Origin: Cohaesibacter gelatinilyticus
GTDB lineage: Bacteria; Pseudomonadota; Alphaproteobacteria; Rhizobiales; Cohaesibacteraceae
Assembly: GCF_900215605.1 (NCBI RefSeq)
Contig: NZ_OBEL01000004.1
Span: forward strand, 248,001-312,000
Direction: 5' to 3'
DNA: 64,000 nucleotides
Shown here: one piece after another, positions 25,936-35,097 of the stretch
Layout of the letters: every line of letters starts with the position of its first letter
How positions within the stretch are numbered: the stretch's first letter is position 1
Translations under genes and position numbers: made by a program
Notes under the pieces: model-generated
The model's input: the letters and a program-made list of their open reading frames with translations, nothing else
Databases searched by the model: none
What the model was told of the DNA's origin: nothing

Positions 25936-26007
25936 CTGCTCTTTTGGAGCAGGATTACTAGCCAAAGCGCCAGGCCTAACCTGACCAGATCAGGTTGAAC
26001 TGACGCT
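25936..26007 (+). promoter_or_regulatory. Structured leader (two hairpins) before the sugar-binding protein gene
   Basis: Hairpin 1: CTGCTC/GAGCAG (25936-25952). Hairpin 2: outer AGCG/CGCT (25966, 26004), inner perfect AACCTGA/TCAGGTT (25978-25996) with a CCAGA loop. The 11-mer AACTGACGCTG occurs on both sides (near 25928 and 25998). No known riboswitch core is recognised. It could be an mRNA-processing or stability element. Confidence 0.4.
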
Positions 26008-26043
26008 GATTATTTTCATCTTACGTCTTGGGAGGACGTTCAT

Positions 26044-27318
26044 ATGACTCTATCAAAATCTTCCTTGCTCAACGGCACCTGCGCATTTGCGATTGCAGTT
26101 GGTACACTTCTCGGCGCTGCAGCATCTGCAGACGCAGCTGGCAAGCTGACGATTGACAGCTGGCGCAATGATGACATCGACATCTGGCGCAACAAGATCA
26201 TTCCAGCCTTCAATGCCAAACATCCTGACATTGAAGTTGTGTTCGAGGCCTCCCCTCCAGCTGAATATAATGCCAGCCTGAATGCCAAGCTGGCTGGCGG
26301 CACAGCTGCTGACCTCATCACCTGTCGTCCATTTGATACCTCGCTCGATCTCTACAAGAAAGGGAATCTGACTGATCTTACTGGTCTGTCTGGATTGGAA
26401 AATTTCTCTGATGTAGCCAAATCTGCCTGGCAAACTGATGATGGTAAGGCAACCTTCTGTCTCCCAATGGCTTCTGTTATTCATGGTTTCATGTATAACA
26501 AGGAAATCTTTGAAGAGCTTGGTCTTTCGGTTCCAACCACTCGCGAAGAATTCTACACCACTCTGAAAACGATCAAGGAAAAGAGCCGCTACACTCCGCT
26601 TGTGATGGGCACTGCCGATCAGTGGGAAGCAGCCACCATGGGCTTTCAGAATATCGGTCCTAACTATTGGAAAGGTGAGGAAGGTCGCAAGGCCCTGATC
26701 GCAGGTAAGGGCAAACTGACTGACAAACCTTATGTCGATACGCTGACGGAATTGGCCAGCTGGGGTGAATATTTGGGTAAGGGCTTCAAGGCCCAGAAAT
26801 ATCCTGATAGCCAGAACCTGTTCACGCTCGGTCGTGGCGCCATCTATGCGGCAGGGTCCTGGGATATCGCAACTTTCAATTCGCAAGCTGATTTCAAATT
26901 CGGTGCTTTTGGTCCTCTGCCTGCAAAAGGCGAAGAATGCTATATTTCGGACCACACTGATATCGCACTTGGCATCAATCCAAAATCCAAAAATATGGAA
27001 GCTGCCAAGACGTTCCTGAGCTGGATGGCAACTGCTGAATTCGCCGAAATCTATTCCAACTCACTGCCGGGTTTCTTCTCTCTGTCCAATCATGATGTGA
27101 AGTTGTCTGACCCGGTTGCTCAGGAATTTGTTTCCCTGCGTGGGAAATGCAAATCTACCATCCGCAACTCCTACCAGATTCTATCTCGTGGCAAGCCAAA
27201 CCTTGAAAACGAGCTCTGGAATGCATCCGTTCAGGTGATCAATGGCACCATGAGCCCACAGGATGCGGCCAAGAAACTGCAGGATGGTCTGGATAGCTGG
27301 TACAAGCCAGGCATGTAA
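26044..27318 (+). CDS. Sugar ABC transporter, periplasmic binding protein
   Basis: 424 aa class I extracellular sugar-binding protein. Signal peptide about 1-32 (cleavage near ADAAG). It reads KLTIDSWRNDDIDIWRNKIIPAFNAKHPDIEVVFE, then GTAADLITCRPF, LPMASVIHGFMYNKEIFEELGLSVP and FLSWMATAEFAEIYSN, as in oligosaccharide-binding proteins. GGGAGGA stands just upstream. Position between murQ and two permeases suggests an amino sugar, chito-oligosaccharide or muropeptide sugar as substrate. Confidence 0.9.
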   Translation: MTLSKSSLLNGTCAFAIAVGTLLGAAASADAAGKLTIDSWRNDDIDIWRNKIIPAFNAKHPDIEVVFEASPPAEYNASLNAKLAGGTAADLITCRPFDTSLDLYKKGNLTDLTGLSGLENFSDVAKSAWQTDDGKATFCLPMASVIHGFMYNKEIFEELGLSVPTTREEFYTTLKTIKEKSRYTPLVMGTADQWEAATMGFQNIGPNYWKGEEGRKALIAGKGKLTDKPYVDTLTELASWGEYLGKGFKAQKYPDSQNLFTLGRGAIYAAGSWDIATFNSQADFKFGAFGPLPAKGEECYISDHTDIALGINPKSKNMEAAKTFLSWMATAEFAEIYSNSLPGFFSLSNHDVKLSDPVAQEFVSLRGKCKSTIRNSYQILSRGKPNLENELWNASVQVINGTMSPQDAAKKLQDGLDSWYKPGM

Positions 27319-27334
27319 GCCAAGAGCCAAGTAT

Positions 27335-27408
27335 GCTGGAAGGTTTGATGTAAATCCCTTCCAGCTTTCGAGCAGGCGAGCCTTTCACGTCCCCAAAAGG
27401 CTCGCCTG
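27335..27408 (+). promoter_or_regulatory. Tandem intercistronic stem-loops between binding protein and permease genes
   Basis: Stem 1: GCTGGAAGG (27335-27343) with CCTTCCAGC (27357-27365), 13-nt loop. Stem 2: a perfect 13-bp stem (27373-27385 with 27396-27408), 10-nt loop. There is no long T-run. Such hairpins after binding-protein genes usually protect the upstream mRNA and reduce downstream expression. Confidence 0.75.
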
Positions 27409-27445
27409 ATCTCAAAGAAAACAACAACAGATCCAAAGGGATATC

Positions 27446-28357
27446 ATGACACACAACCGAAGTCATATATGGGTCTTTCTGGCCCCGGCCGTCCTCATTT
27501 ATTCGGTCTTCATGATCTACCCATTGCTGGATTCCATTCGCTTGTCTTTCTATGATCAAAGCGAGTCCGGTGAGCTCTCTTTTGCCGGACTTGTCAATTA
27601 TATTGCGCTGTTTGGCGACCCCAACTGGTCGGGTCCTTTCTGGAATGCACTGGTCAACAATCTCAAATTCTTCGCCATCCATATGTTGGTACAGAATCCG
27701 ATCGGACTGATGTTGGCAGCCATTCTGAGCCTGCCAAAACTCACCGCACGTGGTTCCTATCGCACTCTGATCTTCATGCCGACCATGTTGTCTGTCGTGA
27801 TCATCGGTTTCATTTGGCAATTGATCCTCTCGCCGCTTTGGGGTGTTGCAGAAGGTCTGATGTGGAATGTAGGGCTTGGCGATTATTATGATGCCTGGCT
27901 CGGTGAGGAAGGCTCCGCACTGATCACTCTCTCCCTGATTTCGGTCTGGCAGTTTGTCGGAATTCCCATGATGTTGATCTATGCAGCCCTTCTTAATGTC
28001 CCTGAAGATCTGACCGAGGCTGCTCTGATTGATGGTGCCAATCACTGGAAGATCTTCTGGCGGATCAAGTTTCCTTTGATCCTGCCCACCATCGCTATGG
28101 TTTCGATTTTGACTTTTGTTGCCAACTTCAACGCATTCGATCTGATCTATGCTGTGAAGGGTGCCTTGGCAGGGCCGAATTTCTCAACCGATATCATGGG
28201 ATCCTTCTTCTATCGCACCTTCTTTGGCTTCCAGTTGCAATTGGGTAGCCCGACAATGGGTGCAACGGTCGCGACCATGATGTTCCTTGTCATCCTTGTT
28301 GGCGTGATGGGCTATTTGCTGCTCATTCAGCGACGCCTGACACGCTATGCAATGTAG
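27446..28357 (+). CDS. Sugar ABC transporter permease 1
   Basis: 303 aa, six membrane segments, MalF/UgpA-type. The EAA loop reads EAALIDGANHWKIFWRIKFPLILP, the contact point for the ATPase. N-terminal FLAPAVLIYSVFMIYPLLDSIRLSFYD is typical of the family. AAAGGGATATC precedes the start. Pairs with the next permease, 12 nt downstream. Confidence 0.93.
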   Translation: MTHNRSHIWVFLAPAVLIYSVFMIYPLLDSIRLSFYDQSESGELSFAGLVNYIALFGDPNWSGPFWNALVNNLKFFAIHMLVQNPIGLMLAAILSLPKLTARGSYRTLIFMPTMLSVVIIGFIWQLILSPLWGVAEGLMWNVGLGDYYDAWLGEEGSALITLSLISVWQFVGIPMMLIYAALLNVPEDLTEAALIDGANHWKIFWRIKFPLILPTIAMVSILTFVANFNAFDLIYAVKGALAGPNFSTDIMGSFFYRTFFGFQLQLGSPTMGATVATMMFLVILVGVMGYLLLIQRRLTRYAM

Positions 28358-28369
28358 AGAGGCAAGATC

Positions 28370-29215
28370 ATGAGTTTGCAACATCGCGCCAAACGCGGCC
28401 TTTCAGCAGGTATGATCCATACCATTCTGTTGTCCTATACCCTGCTGGCACTCTGGCCTATTTTTCTGGTCATCATAAACAGCTTCAAAAGCCGTAAAGC
28501 CATCTTCCGTGATCCGTTGGGTCTGCCCGATGAAAAGAGCTTTTCTCTGATCGGTTTTGAAAAAGTTTTGATCAATTCGGACTTTTTGCTCTATTTCTCC
28601 AATTCCCTGATCGTGACGGTGACAGCGTTGGTCATTTCCATTGTCATCGGTGCCATGGCGGCTTGGGCATTGTCCGAATATCGCTTCAAGGGTAATACTT
28701 TATTGGGACTTTATCTTGCCATCGGCATCATGATCCCGATACGTCTCGGCTCGGTTTCCATTCTCAACTTGATGGTGGCGATGGATCTGGCCAATACATT
28801 GACTGCACTGATCCTTGTCTATATTGCGCAAGCCTTGCCACTGATCATCTTTATCCTCTCGGAATTCATGCGCCAGATCCCAAATGATCTGAAGGAAGCA
28901 GCCCGCTGTGATGGTGTGAGTGAGTACAAGATCTTTTTCCAGATCATCTTGCCGCTCAGTCGTCCTGCTCTCGGTACGGTTGCTGTCTTTTCCATGGTTC
29001 CTATCTGGAACGATCTGTGGTTTCCGCTCATTCTGGCACCGGGTGAAGAAACCCGCACCATCACGTTGGGCGTTCAGCAATTCATTGGCCAATATGTGAC
29101 GGACTGGAACTCGGTTTTGGCATCGTTGACGCTGGCAATTCTTCCGATCCTGCTGCTTTATCTGCTTTTCTCCCGCCAGCTTATCCGTGGTATCACGGCA
29201 GGAGCGGTTAAATGA
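28370..29215 (+). CDS. Sugar ABC transporter permease 2
   Basis: 281 aa MalG/UgpE-type permease. EAA loop: EAARCDGVSEYKIFFQIILPLSRPALG. Membrane segments are visible at about 15-37, 80-105, 110-135, 145-165, 190-215 and 245-270. Completes the channel with permease 1. Confidence 0.93.
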   Translation: MSLQHRAKRGLSAGMIHTILLSYTLLALWPIFLVIINSFKSRKAIFRDPLGLPDEKSFSLIGFEKVLINSDFLLYFSNSLIVTVTALVISIVIGAMAAWALSEYRFKGNTLLGLYLAIGIMIPIRLGSVSILNLMVAMDLANTLTALILVYIAQALPLIIFILSEFMRQIPNDLKEAARCDGVSEYKIFFQIILPLSRPALGTVAVFSMVPIWNDLWFPLILAPGEETRTITLGVQQFIGQYVTDWNSVLASLTLAILPILLLYLLFSRQLIRGITAGAVK

Positions 29216-29285
29216 CACAATCAAGGCCAGCCTGCAATCTACTGACCATTCGACCCTTTGACCATTCATACAGGCAAACAGACCC

Positions 29286-30407
29286 ATGGCTTCTATTCAA
29301 CTAAACAAAATCAAGAAATCATTTGGCCCTGTCGAAGTTCTCAAGGGCATTGATATCGATATCAAGGATGGCGAATTTGTTGCCTTTGTAGGTCCGTCCG
29401 GTTGCGGTAAATCCACGCTTTTGCGGACCATCGCGGGCTTGGAGACCATCACCGATGGAGAGCTCTATATTGGTGACAAGCTGATGAACGATCTCTCGCC
29501 AAAGGATCGCGGCATTGCCATGGTCTTTCAGTCCTATGCCCTCTATCCGCATATGAATGTTTACAAGAATATGGCCTTTGGACTTTCCGTTTCCAAGGAA
29601 GACAAATCCACAACCAACGATCGGGTGATGGAGGCGGCCCGCATTCTTCAACTGGAAGATTATCTCGACCGTTATCCTCGCCAATTGTCCGGTGGTCAGC
29701 GCCAACGAGTAGCGATTGGCCGGGCGATCGTGCGCAATCCGCAAGTCTTTTTGTTCGATGAACCGCTTTCCAATCTTGATGCAGCATTGCGCGCTGACAT
29801 GCGTGTCGAGTTGGCGCGTCTGCACGGGGATCTCAAAGCCACCATGATCTATGTGACGCATGATCAGGTGGAAGCCATGACATTGGCTGACAAGATCGTG
29901 GTGCTCTATAACGGTACGCTGCAACAAGTTGGCACTCCACTGGAACTCTATCACCAGCCAGCCAACTTGTTTGTTGCCGGTTTCATCGGTTCTCCCAAGA
30001 TGAATCTGATCAAAGGCAAAGTCGCCTCGATTGATGACGAGGGCATACAGCTGGATGTTCCCAATCTCACATTGGGCAAAATAAAGTTCAAGGGTTCCGA
30101 GCGCCTTTCGCAAGGCGATGACGTCACTCTTGGCCTGCGCCCCAGTGATTTCAGCGATATTGGTGAGGGGTCTGGTTCCTTGGATGGCACGGTTGTGCTG
30201 ACGGAGCGCCTTGGTAACGAAACAGTGGTGAGCATTGCTGCAGGAGACCAGACCTGGACCGCTACCATTGGTGGCCTCAACCCGGTTCGGCGAGGGGAAG
30301 AGCTGACGGTGACATTTGATCCTGCCAACGTCCATCTCTTCGATAAAGATGACTTGGCTCTGGAAAGACTTAGCCTTCCGGATGTCATCCATCAGAGCTT
30401 GAAATAG
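29286..30407 (+). CDS. Sugar ABC transporter ATPase (MalK/UgpC type)
   Basis: 373 aa: nucleotide-binding domain with Walker A GPSGCGKST, Q-loop MVFQSYALYPHMNVYKNM, signature LSGGQRQRVAIGRAI, Walker B VFLFDEPLSNLD and switch VTHDQVEAMT, then a regulatory TOBE-like domain (about 240-360). Gives energy for the two sugar permeases, 70 nt after the last permease. Confidence 0.95.
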   Translation: MASIQLNKIKKSFGPVEVLKGIDIDIKDGEFVAFVGPSGCGKSTLLRTIAGLETITDGELYIGDKLMNDLSPKDRGIAMVFQSYALYPHMNVYKNMAFGLSVSKEDKSTTNDRVMEAARILQLEDYLDRYPRQLSGGQRQRVAIGRAIVRNPQVFLFDEPLSNLDAALRADMRVELARLHGDLKATMIYVTHDQVEAMTLADKIVVLYNGTLQQVGTPLELYHQPANLFVAGFIGSPKMNLIKGKVASIDDEGIQLDVPNLTLGKIKFKGSERLSQGDDVTLGLRPSDFSDIGEGSGSLDGTVVLTERLGNETVVSIAAGDQTWTATIGGLNPVRRGEELTVTFDPANVHLFDKDDLALERLSLPDVIHQSLK

Positions 30408-30459
30408 ATCACTTATTCGGAGCAATAATCAAAAGCTAGAGCAGACCTCCCCATATGAT

Positions 30460-30490
30460 GGCTTACCCGTATATCAGGAGTGGGTAAGCC
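30460..30490. terminator. Hairpin between convergent ATPase and molybdoenzyme genes
   Basis: A 9-bp stem GGCTTACCC/GGGTAAGCC with a 13-nt loop, 52 nt after the ATPase stop and 16 nt before the end of the minus-strand gene. No good T-run on either side, so a weak bidirectional terminator or stabiliser. Confidence 0.5.
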
Positions 30491-30505
30491 GATCTATTCC
30501 TGTTT

Positions 30506-33500
30506 TCAGCTATCAATGGTGATGTTGGTTATGGGAACTGCCTGACAGGCAAGGCAATGATTCTGTTCATCAAAAGCAAGTTCTGTGTAATGCATTGCTG
30601 ATCCTTCCACGATTTTGATACGGCAGCTTTCACATTGACCGGCACGACAGCCATGGGCCAACGTAAGACCATGATTTTCAGCCAAATCCAATAGGCTACC
30701 CGAAGATTTGGTCCATTCGATTGTCCTTCCGGTTTTTGCGAAAGTCACCTGAAATGGTCCGTCCGGAATTGATTTGTCAGAGGTCAACGATGCAAATGCT
30801 TCTCTGTGAATGCGCTCAGGTGGATACCCTGCTTGAACAAGTGCATTTTCAACTTCTGCCATCATTGGCGGTGGACCGCACTGATAAACCTCCGGCATAG
30901 CATTTTGCCAGTCTCGCAGAATATCGTGTGTATCAACAAATCCAGTTTTATCGTGCGAAGATCCCAAAACATCCGATTCTAGTGGATCACTATAAATATT
31001 CATAACCTGCAGGTTGGGCAACAGATCTTGAAGGAAGGAAATGCGCTCGCGATAGGCGTGACCCGAGCCGTTACGATTTGCGTAGATCAACCTGACTGGA
31101 TGAGAGAGATCAAGTTCTGCCAAAGTTTCCAGGTAACTCAAAAAAGGTGTAACCCCAATGCCACCCGCAACCATTACAATTGGTCTGTCTGTCTTGATTG
31201 GAAGGATGAAACGACCGGATGGTGCTCTTAATTCAACATGTCTTCCGGGATATAACTCGTTGTTGAGAAAGCTCGACATTAGTCCATCCCGCACCCCATT
31301 TGCATTGGTCGGAGCAGGCACAAATCGAACCATAATCTGATACACCTGTCGATCCGGATCAACAGCACTGCCAATCAGTGAATAGCAACGCACGATCGGC
31401 TTATCACTGCTGGGTATGTTGGCTTTGAGAGTAATGTGCTGACCAGGCAGAAAATCAGGAAGTGTATCCATCTCCGCCACTGAAAATGCGATGCGTGTAC
31501 AATCGTGGGCAACCTGTTCGAGCTCCTGTACAAAAGCAGATCTGAAGCCTTGCCACGCAGGTTTTGCGAACTCACGCCCTGGTAGCGGTTTGATAGAGCA
31601 GCGAGTAGAGCGATGTGGAACTGAGCCGCTGATCGGGTCGTGCGTTTCGCCCGAGATCAGCCTGTTATAATTTGATCCCTTTTTCGAAAAGGGATCATAA
31701 CTTGGCATACTTAAGGTCGTATTGCCTTGCCACCAGCCGTAACTACCGACAACGACGGTTGGATGAAGATTGGGGTCCAACACAACATACATTCTGGCTG
31801 TACCATGTGGAGAGGACAGTTCGGCCCAATCGCCATCTTCAAGCCCCTGTGCCCGCGCTGTATCAGGATGAATTCGCACCTGTGGTTTCGACATTCTTTT
31901 GCGCAAGGAAACGATATTACGGTGCTGTGAATGGCAATAATATCCGCTTTTGGCGGTTGTAAGACACAGAGGAAATTCATCCGTTCTATCTGTAGAGACC
32001 TGATCTTCAAACCTCGGAACAGGTTCATAACAGTGGTTCAATAGTTGTTCGGAAAAAATCTCAACCAGACCAGTCGGAGTGGTAAAGCCACGCATACCGT
32101 TTTTGGTTGCCTCGGCAAATTTTCTTTCACGGAAAGAAAGTGGGCGACAGATACCTTTCGGTTGCGCGCGCAGGTCGCCAAGTGTCAATTTGCTAGGCAG
32201 CAACTGCCATGCGCGCGCTGCGTCGATGTTTCCATCGAAAAAGGCGTCACCCATCCCAAGTCGCACTGCGAGGTCGAAGACAATCTCGACATCCGAGCGT
32301 GTTTCTCCTTTTGATGCCACCACAGCGGGGCGAAGTTGAATCAGGCTTTCTGCCTCTTGACTGACCTCGAACCCATTACGTAATGCTTCTCGTTCCCAAG
32401 GAGTATTTGCTGGGAGGAGATAGTCTGCAAACCGTGCTGTAGGTGTTTCAACACTGTCAATCTGAACATGAAAATCCAGTGCTTCCAATGCCGTTACAGC
32501 CATTTCGGTGTCCCCATGCGAAACCGACATATTGGAACCGAAACCAATCAAGGCGCGAATTTTATAAGGCTTTTCTTCAAGAATGGCCCGATAAAGATCT
32601 CGTGCGGCAATCCAGCCTTGGGATGGTGGTCCAAGCGGTCTTTCCTCATATCCCAATGCCTTTTCAATTTGACCATCGGGAAACAGATCAAAGCCAGAAA
32701 CATTGTTCATCGGGTGTTTTGAATAGGCGACATTTCCCCCAAATCTATCATATCCTCCCTTGAGGGCCATTAACAAAGCAATCGCACGGTCGGTCTGGGT
32801 TGCATCGACATGCTGCCCTACCCCGGACCAGCAATAATAGGCAACTCGGTCGGCTCTGATTAGCGTTTCGCTTGCATTGAGAATGTCTTGTACCGGTATG
32901 GTCGTTTCTTCGGACACACGTTCAACAGGCCATTGTGCGCAGGCGTCCATGTAATGTAAAAATGCAGAGCGGCAGGATATACAACCGGAGTTGGTTTCAA
33001 CTTTGATTTTAGCGTGTAGATCGAGCGAATCATGAGGGGTGTCAAAGGTCTTGCTAATTGGATCATAGAATACGAAGCCACCATCATTGCTGACAGCAAC
33101 ATAACGTTTGGCATCGGCGATATCTGACAGATCCTTCTCGCGCAAAAACTCTCCGGTATCATCTCTGACCAAAAGACTGGCGTTGCTCCACCGAGCAAGA
33201 AAATCAGCATCGTATGCGCCGCGTTCAATCAATAAGTTACCAAGTCCTAAAGCAAGCGGTCCATCCCGACCCGGCATCACACGCAGCCAGTGATCGGCTG
33301 CCAATGCATAACCAGCTTTGCGGGGATCAACCGAAATGATTTTGGTACCTTGTGCTCTGGCTTCTGCAATCTGAGTTGCCTGATCCAACCAGACTGCGCT
33401 AGGGTTGAAGCCCCACAAAAGAATTGCATCAGCGTTCTTATAGTCCGGATAGAGGATGCCTGATCCGTATGTGAATCTATGTGCATGGTCCTTGTGCCAA

Positions 33501-33940
33501 TTGCATATCTCTGTGCCATAGACAGTATTGGGGCTTCCGAACAGGCGAATGAACCGTTCAATCCACTCGATAGAGTCACTTATCGGGGTGCCGCTTGGTG
33601 TGGTTACGCCAAAACCGACCGCTTCTGCTCCATGATTAGACCTGATCTCGTCAAGCTGTGCTGCTATGTCGGCAAGGGCGGTTTCCCATGAAACGCGTTC
33701 CCAACCTGGATCGAATTCAGATTTTGGATTGGTTCTGCGAAGGGGATAAAGTAGACGGTCGGAATTGTCCCAGATTTCGGGAGCTGCTTTCCCTTTCAGG
33801 CAAAGGGCTTTGCCGGTGGGGTGATCCGGAGCGGGTATCGCAGCGATCAGCTTTCCATCCAAAACCTTGAACTTTGCGCCGCAACGTGAACGGCACAGGC
33901 AGCAGAAACCGTCAATCTCATCTTTCGTAGATAATGGCAT
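30506..33940 (-). CDS. Molybdopterin oxidoreductase fused to ferredoxin-NAD(P) reductase and 2Fe-2S domain
   Basis: 1144 aa fusion. The N-terminal 4Fe-4S site has Cys13, Cys16, Cys20 and Cys47 (C-x2-C-x3-C). A DMSO-reductase-family body follows; Cys146 in TEICNWHKDHAHRF is a possible Mo ligand. The dinucleotide-binding domain lies around 640-770 (CLTTAKSGYYCHSQ). From about residue 800 there is an FNR-like FAD/NAD reductase (RCYSLIG, VMVAGGIGVTPFLSYL, YQCGPPPMM), then a plant-type ferredoxin with Cys1098, 1103, 1106 and 1132. Nitrate reductases and formate dehydrogenases use separate or shorter reductase parts, so this is a self-contained NAD(P)H-linked molybdoenzyme of unknown substrate. No signal peptide or Tat motif, hence cytoplasmic. 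GGAGGA before the start. Neighbouring BCCT transporter and LysR gene hint at a quaternary-amine or osmolyte compound. Confidence 0.85.
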   Translation of the reverse strand: MPLSTKDEIDGFCCLCRSRCGAKFKVLDGKLIAAIPAPDHPTGKALCLKGKAAPEIWDNSDRLLYPLRRTNPKSEFDPGWERVSWETALADIAAQLDEIRSNHGAEAVGFGVTTPSGTPISDSIEWIERFIRLFGSPNTVYGTEICNWHKDHAHRFTYGSGILYPDYKNADAILLWGFNPSAVWLDQATQIAEARAQGTKIISVDPRKAGYALAADHWLRVMPGRDGPLALGLGNLLIERGAYDADFLARWSNASLLVRDDTGEFLREKDLSDIADAKRYVAVSNDGGFVFYDPISKTFDTPHDSLDLHAKIKVETNSGCISCRSAFLHYMDACAQWPVERVSEETTIPVQDILNASETLIRADRVAYYCWSGVGQHVDATQTDRAIALLMALKGGYDRFGGNVAYSKHPMNNVSGFDLFPDGQIEKALGYEERPLGPPSQGWIAARDLYRAILEEKPYKIRALIGFGSNMSVSHGDTEMAVTALEALDFHVQIDSVETPTARFADYLLPANTPWEREALRNGFEVSQEAESLIQLRPAVVASKGETRSDVEIVFDLAVRLGMGDAFFDGNIDAARAWQLLPSKLTLGDLRAQPKGICRPLSFRERKFAEATKNGMRGFTTPTGLVEIFSEQLLNHCYEPVPRFEDQVSTDRTDEFPLCLTTAKSGYYCHSQHRNIVSLRKRMSKPQVRIHPDTARAQGLEDGDWAELSSPHGTARMYVVLDPNLHPTVVVGSYGWWQGNTTLSMPSYDPFSKKGSNYNRLISGETHDPISGSVPHRSTRCSIKPLPGREFAKPAWQGFRSAFVQELEQVAHDCTRIAFSVAEMDTLPDFLPGQHITLKANIPSSDKPIVRCYSLIGSAVDPDRQVYQIMVRFVPAPTNANGVRDGLMSSFLNNELYPGRHVELRAPSGRFILPIKTDRPIVMVAGGIGVTPFLSYLETLAELDLSHPVRLIYANRNGSGHAYRERISFLQDLLPNLQVMNIYSDPLESDVLGSSHDKTGFVDTHDILRDWQNAMPEVYQCGPPPMMAEVENALVQAGYPPERIHREAFASLTSDKSIPDGPFQVTFAKTGRTIEWTKSSGSLLDLAENHGLTLAHGCRAGQCESCRIKIVEGSAMHYTELAFDEQNHCLACQAVPITNITIDS

Positions 33941-34023
33941 TTGGTATCCTCCGCGACCAATATTGATGTGGTGACAGAGGAATAGCTAGTTTTTATATTT
34001 TATTAGTGATATTGATTAAATTT

Positions 34024-34917
34024 ATGCTTCCTACAATTCGTCAGCTTGAATTTTTTGTTGCCACCGCTGAAGCCGGGCAAATTTCCCGTGCTGCAGCGCT
34101 CATCAATGTGACGCAGTCCTCGATTACCATTGCTATTCGGCGGTTAGAAAGCCTGCTGGGATATAGGTTGTTCAACCGAAAGTCTCATGGCATGGAATTG
34201 ACCCCGCAAGGAGAAGATTTTCTGCGCCATGCAAATGCCATATTGGCTTCGTTGCATGAAGCAATAGAAGCGCCAAAAGAAATAGCATCCGATATCTCGG
34301 GAACGGTACGTCTAGCGGTAACAGATACTATCTCCGGTTATTTTCTGCCTGTTGTCTGGCAGAGAGTAGCTCATGACCATCCCGGATTACGACTATCGGT
34401 GACCGAAGCTAGCCGCCCGCAAATTGAAGAAGGATTGTTTGCAGGCACTTATGATCTGGGTTTGGCGCTGACGTCAAACCTGCCGAACCCGGAACGCTAT
34501 CAGCTTCGCCAAGTCCTTTCATCTCCTCGGAACCTCTGGGTAGCGGCCAATCATTCTCTTGCTGATCGTGAAACCGTAAGTTTTGCCGAGTTAAACAACG
34601 AAAACTATATTCTTCTCACAATGGACGAACATGAGAACACAATGCGGCAGATTTGGGAAAAATACGATTTTGTTCCGCGGATTCTATATAAAAGCAAGTC
34701 CATGGAAGCACTACGTAGTATGGTTGCGCAGGGAATGGGTGTCAGTATTCTTTCTGACATGGTTTACAGGTCATGGTCGCTGGATGGGCAACGCATCGTT
34801 CGAAAACACTTGAGTGATACTGTTCCAAATATGGACACGGGTGTATTTTGGCCGAAGGAAAACTCGACCACCACAGTAACGCGAGCGCTGATAAAGTGTA
34901 TTTGCCGTGGCAAGTGA
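34024..34917 (+). CDS. LysR-family regulator
   Basis: 297 aa. N-terminal helix-turn-helix (RQLEFFVATAEAGQISRAAALINVTQSSITIAIRRLESLLGYRLFNRKSHGMELTPQG) and a substrate domain. Divergent from the molybdoenzyme gene across about 83 bases, the classical layout for a LysR activator and its target. ATG 34024 is preferred to GTG 34006; neither has a clear ribosome site. Confidence 0.9.
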   Translation: MLPTIRQLEFFVATAEAGQISRAAALINVTQSSITIAIRRLESLLGYRLFNRKSHGMELTPQGEDFLRHANAILASLHEAIEAPKEIASDISGTVRLAVTDTISGYFLPVVWQRVAHDHPGLRLSVTEASRPQIEEGLFAGTYDLGLALTSNLPNPERYQLRQVLSSPRNLWVAANHSLADRETVSFAELNNENYILLTMDEHENTMRQIWEKYDFVPRILYKSKSMEALRSMVAQGMGVSILSDMVYRSWSLDGQRIVRKHLSDTVPNMDTGVFWPKENSTTTVTRALIKCICRGK

Positions 34918-35021
34918 CTAGCAAATGTATTTCTGTATTTTCAGAACTATGATCCAATCTTCTTATACATCCCATACATGAATTTACCCAGACTGTAAGA
35001 AATCCGAGGAAGTTGGTACTC

Positions 35022-35062
35022 AAAACAATGCCCGGAAGAAACAGTCGTCCGGGCATTGTTTT
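35022..35062. terminator. Strong bidirectional terminator
   Basis: A perfect 15-bp stem (35022-35036 with 35048-35062), 11-nt loop, A-run before and T-run after. It ends both the LysR gene (+) and the BCCT gene (-). Confidence 0.92.
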
Positions 35063-35097
35063 TGTTCAGCTTTTCACCAGTCAGATTGGCAAAAAAT

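Noticed and set aside
25934-26043. Known riboswitch (cobalamin, TPP, SAM, SAH) before the sugar-binding protein gene
   Set aside because: I could not find the conserved core boxes of these classes; only hairpins and a direct repeat are supported.
29319-30425. 368-aa minus-strand ORF opposite the sugar ABC ATPase gene
   Set aside because: Full antisense overlap with a textbook ATPase; no motif of its own.
34910-34950. Second copy of the 20665-20740 inverted repeat at the end of the LysR gene
   Set aside because: Only GTGACTAGCAAA and a few following bases are shared; the arms and loop are absent, so this may be chance.
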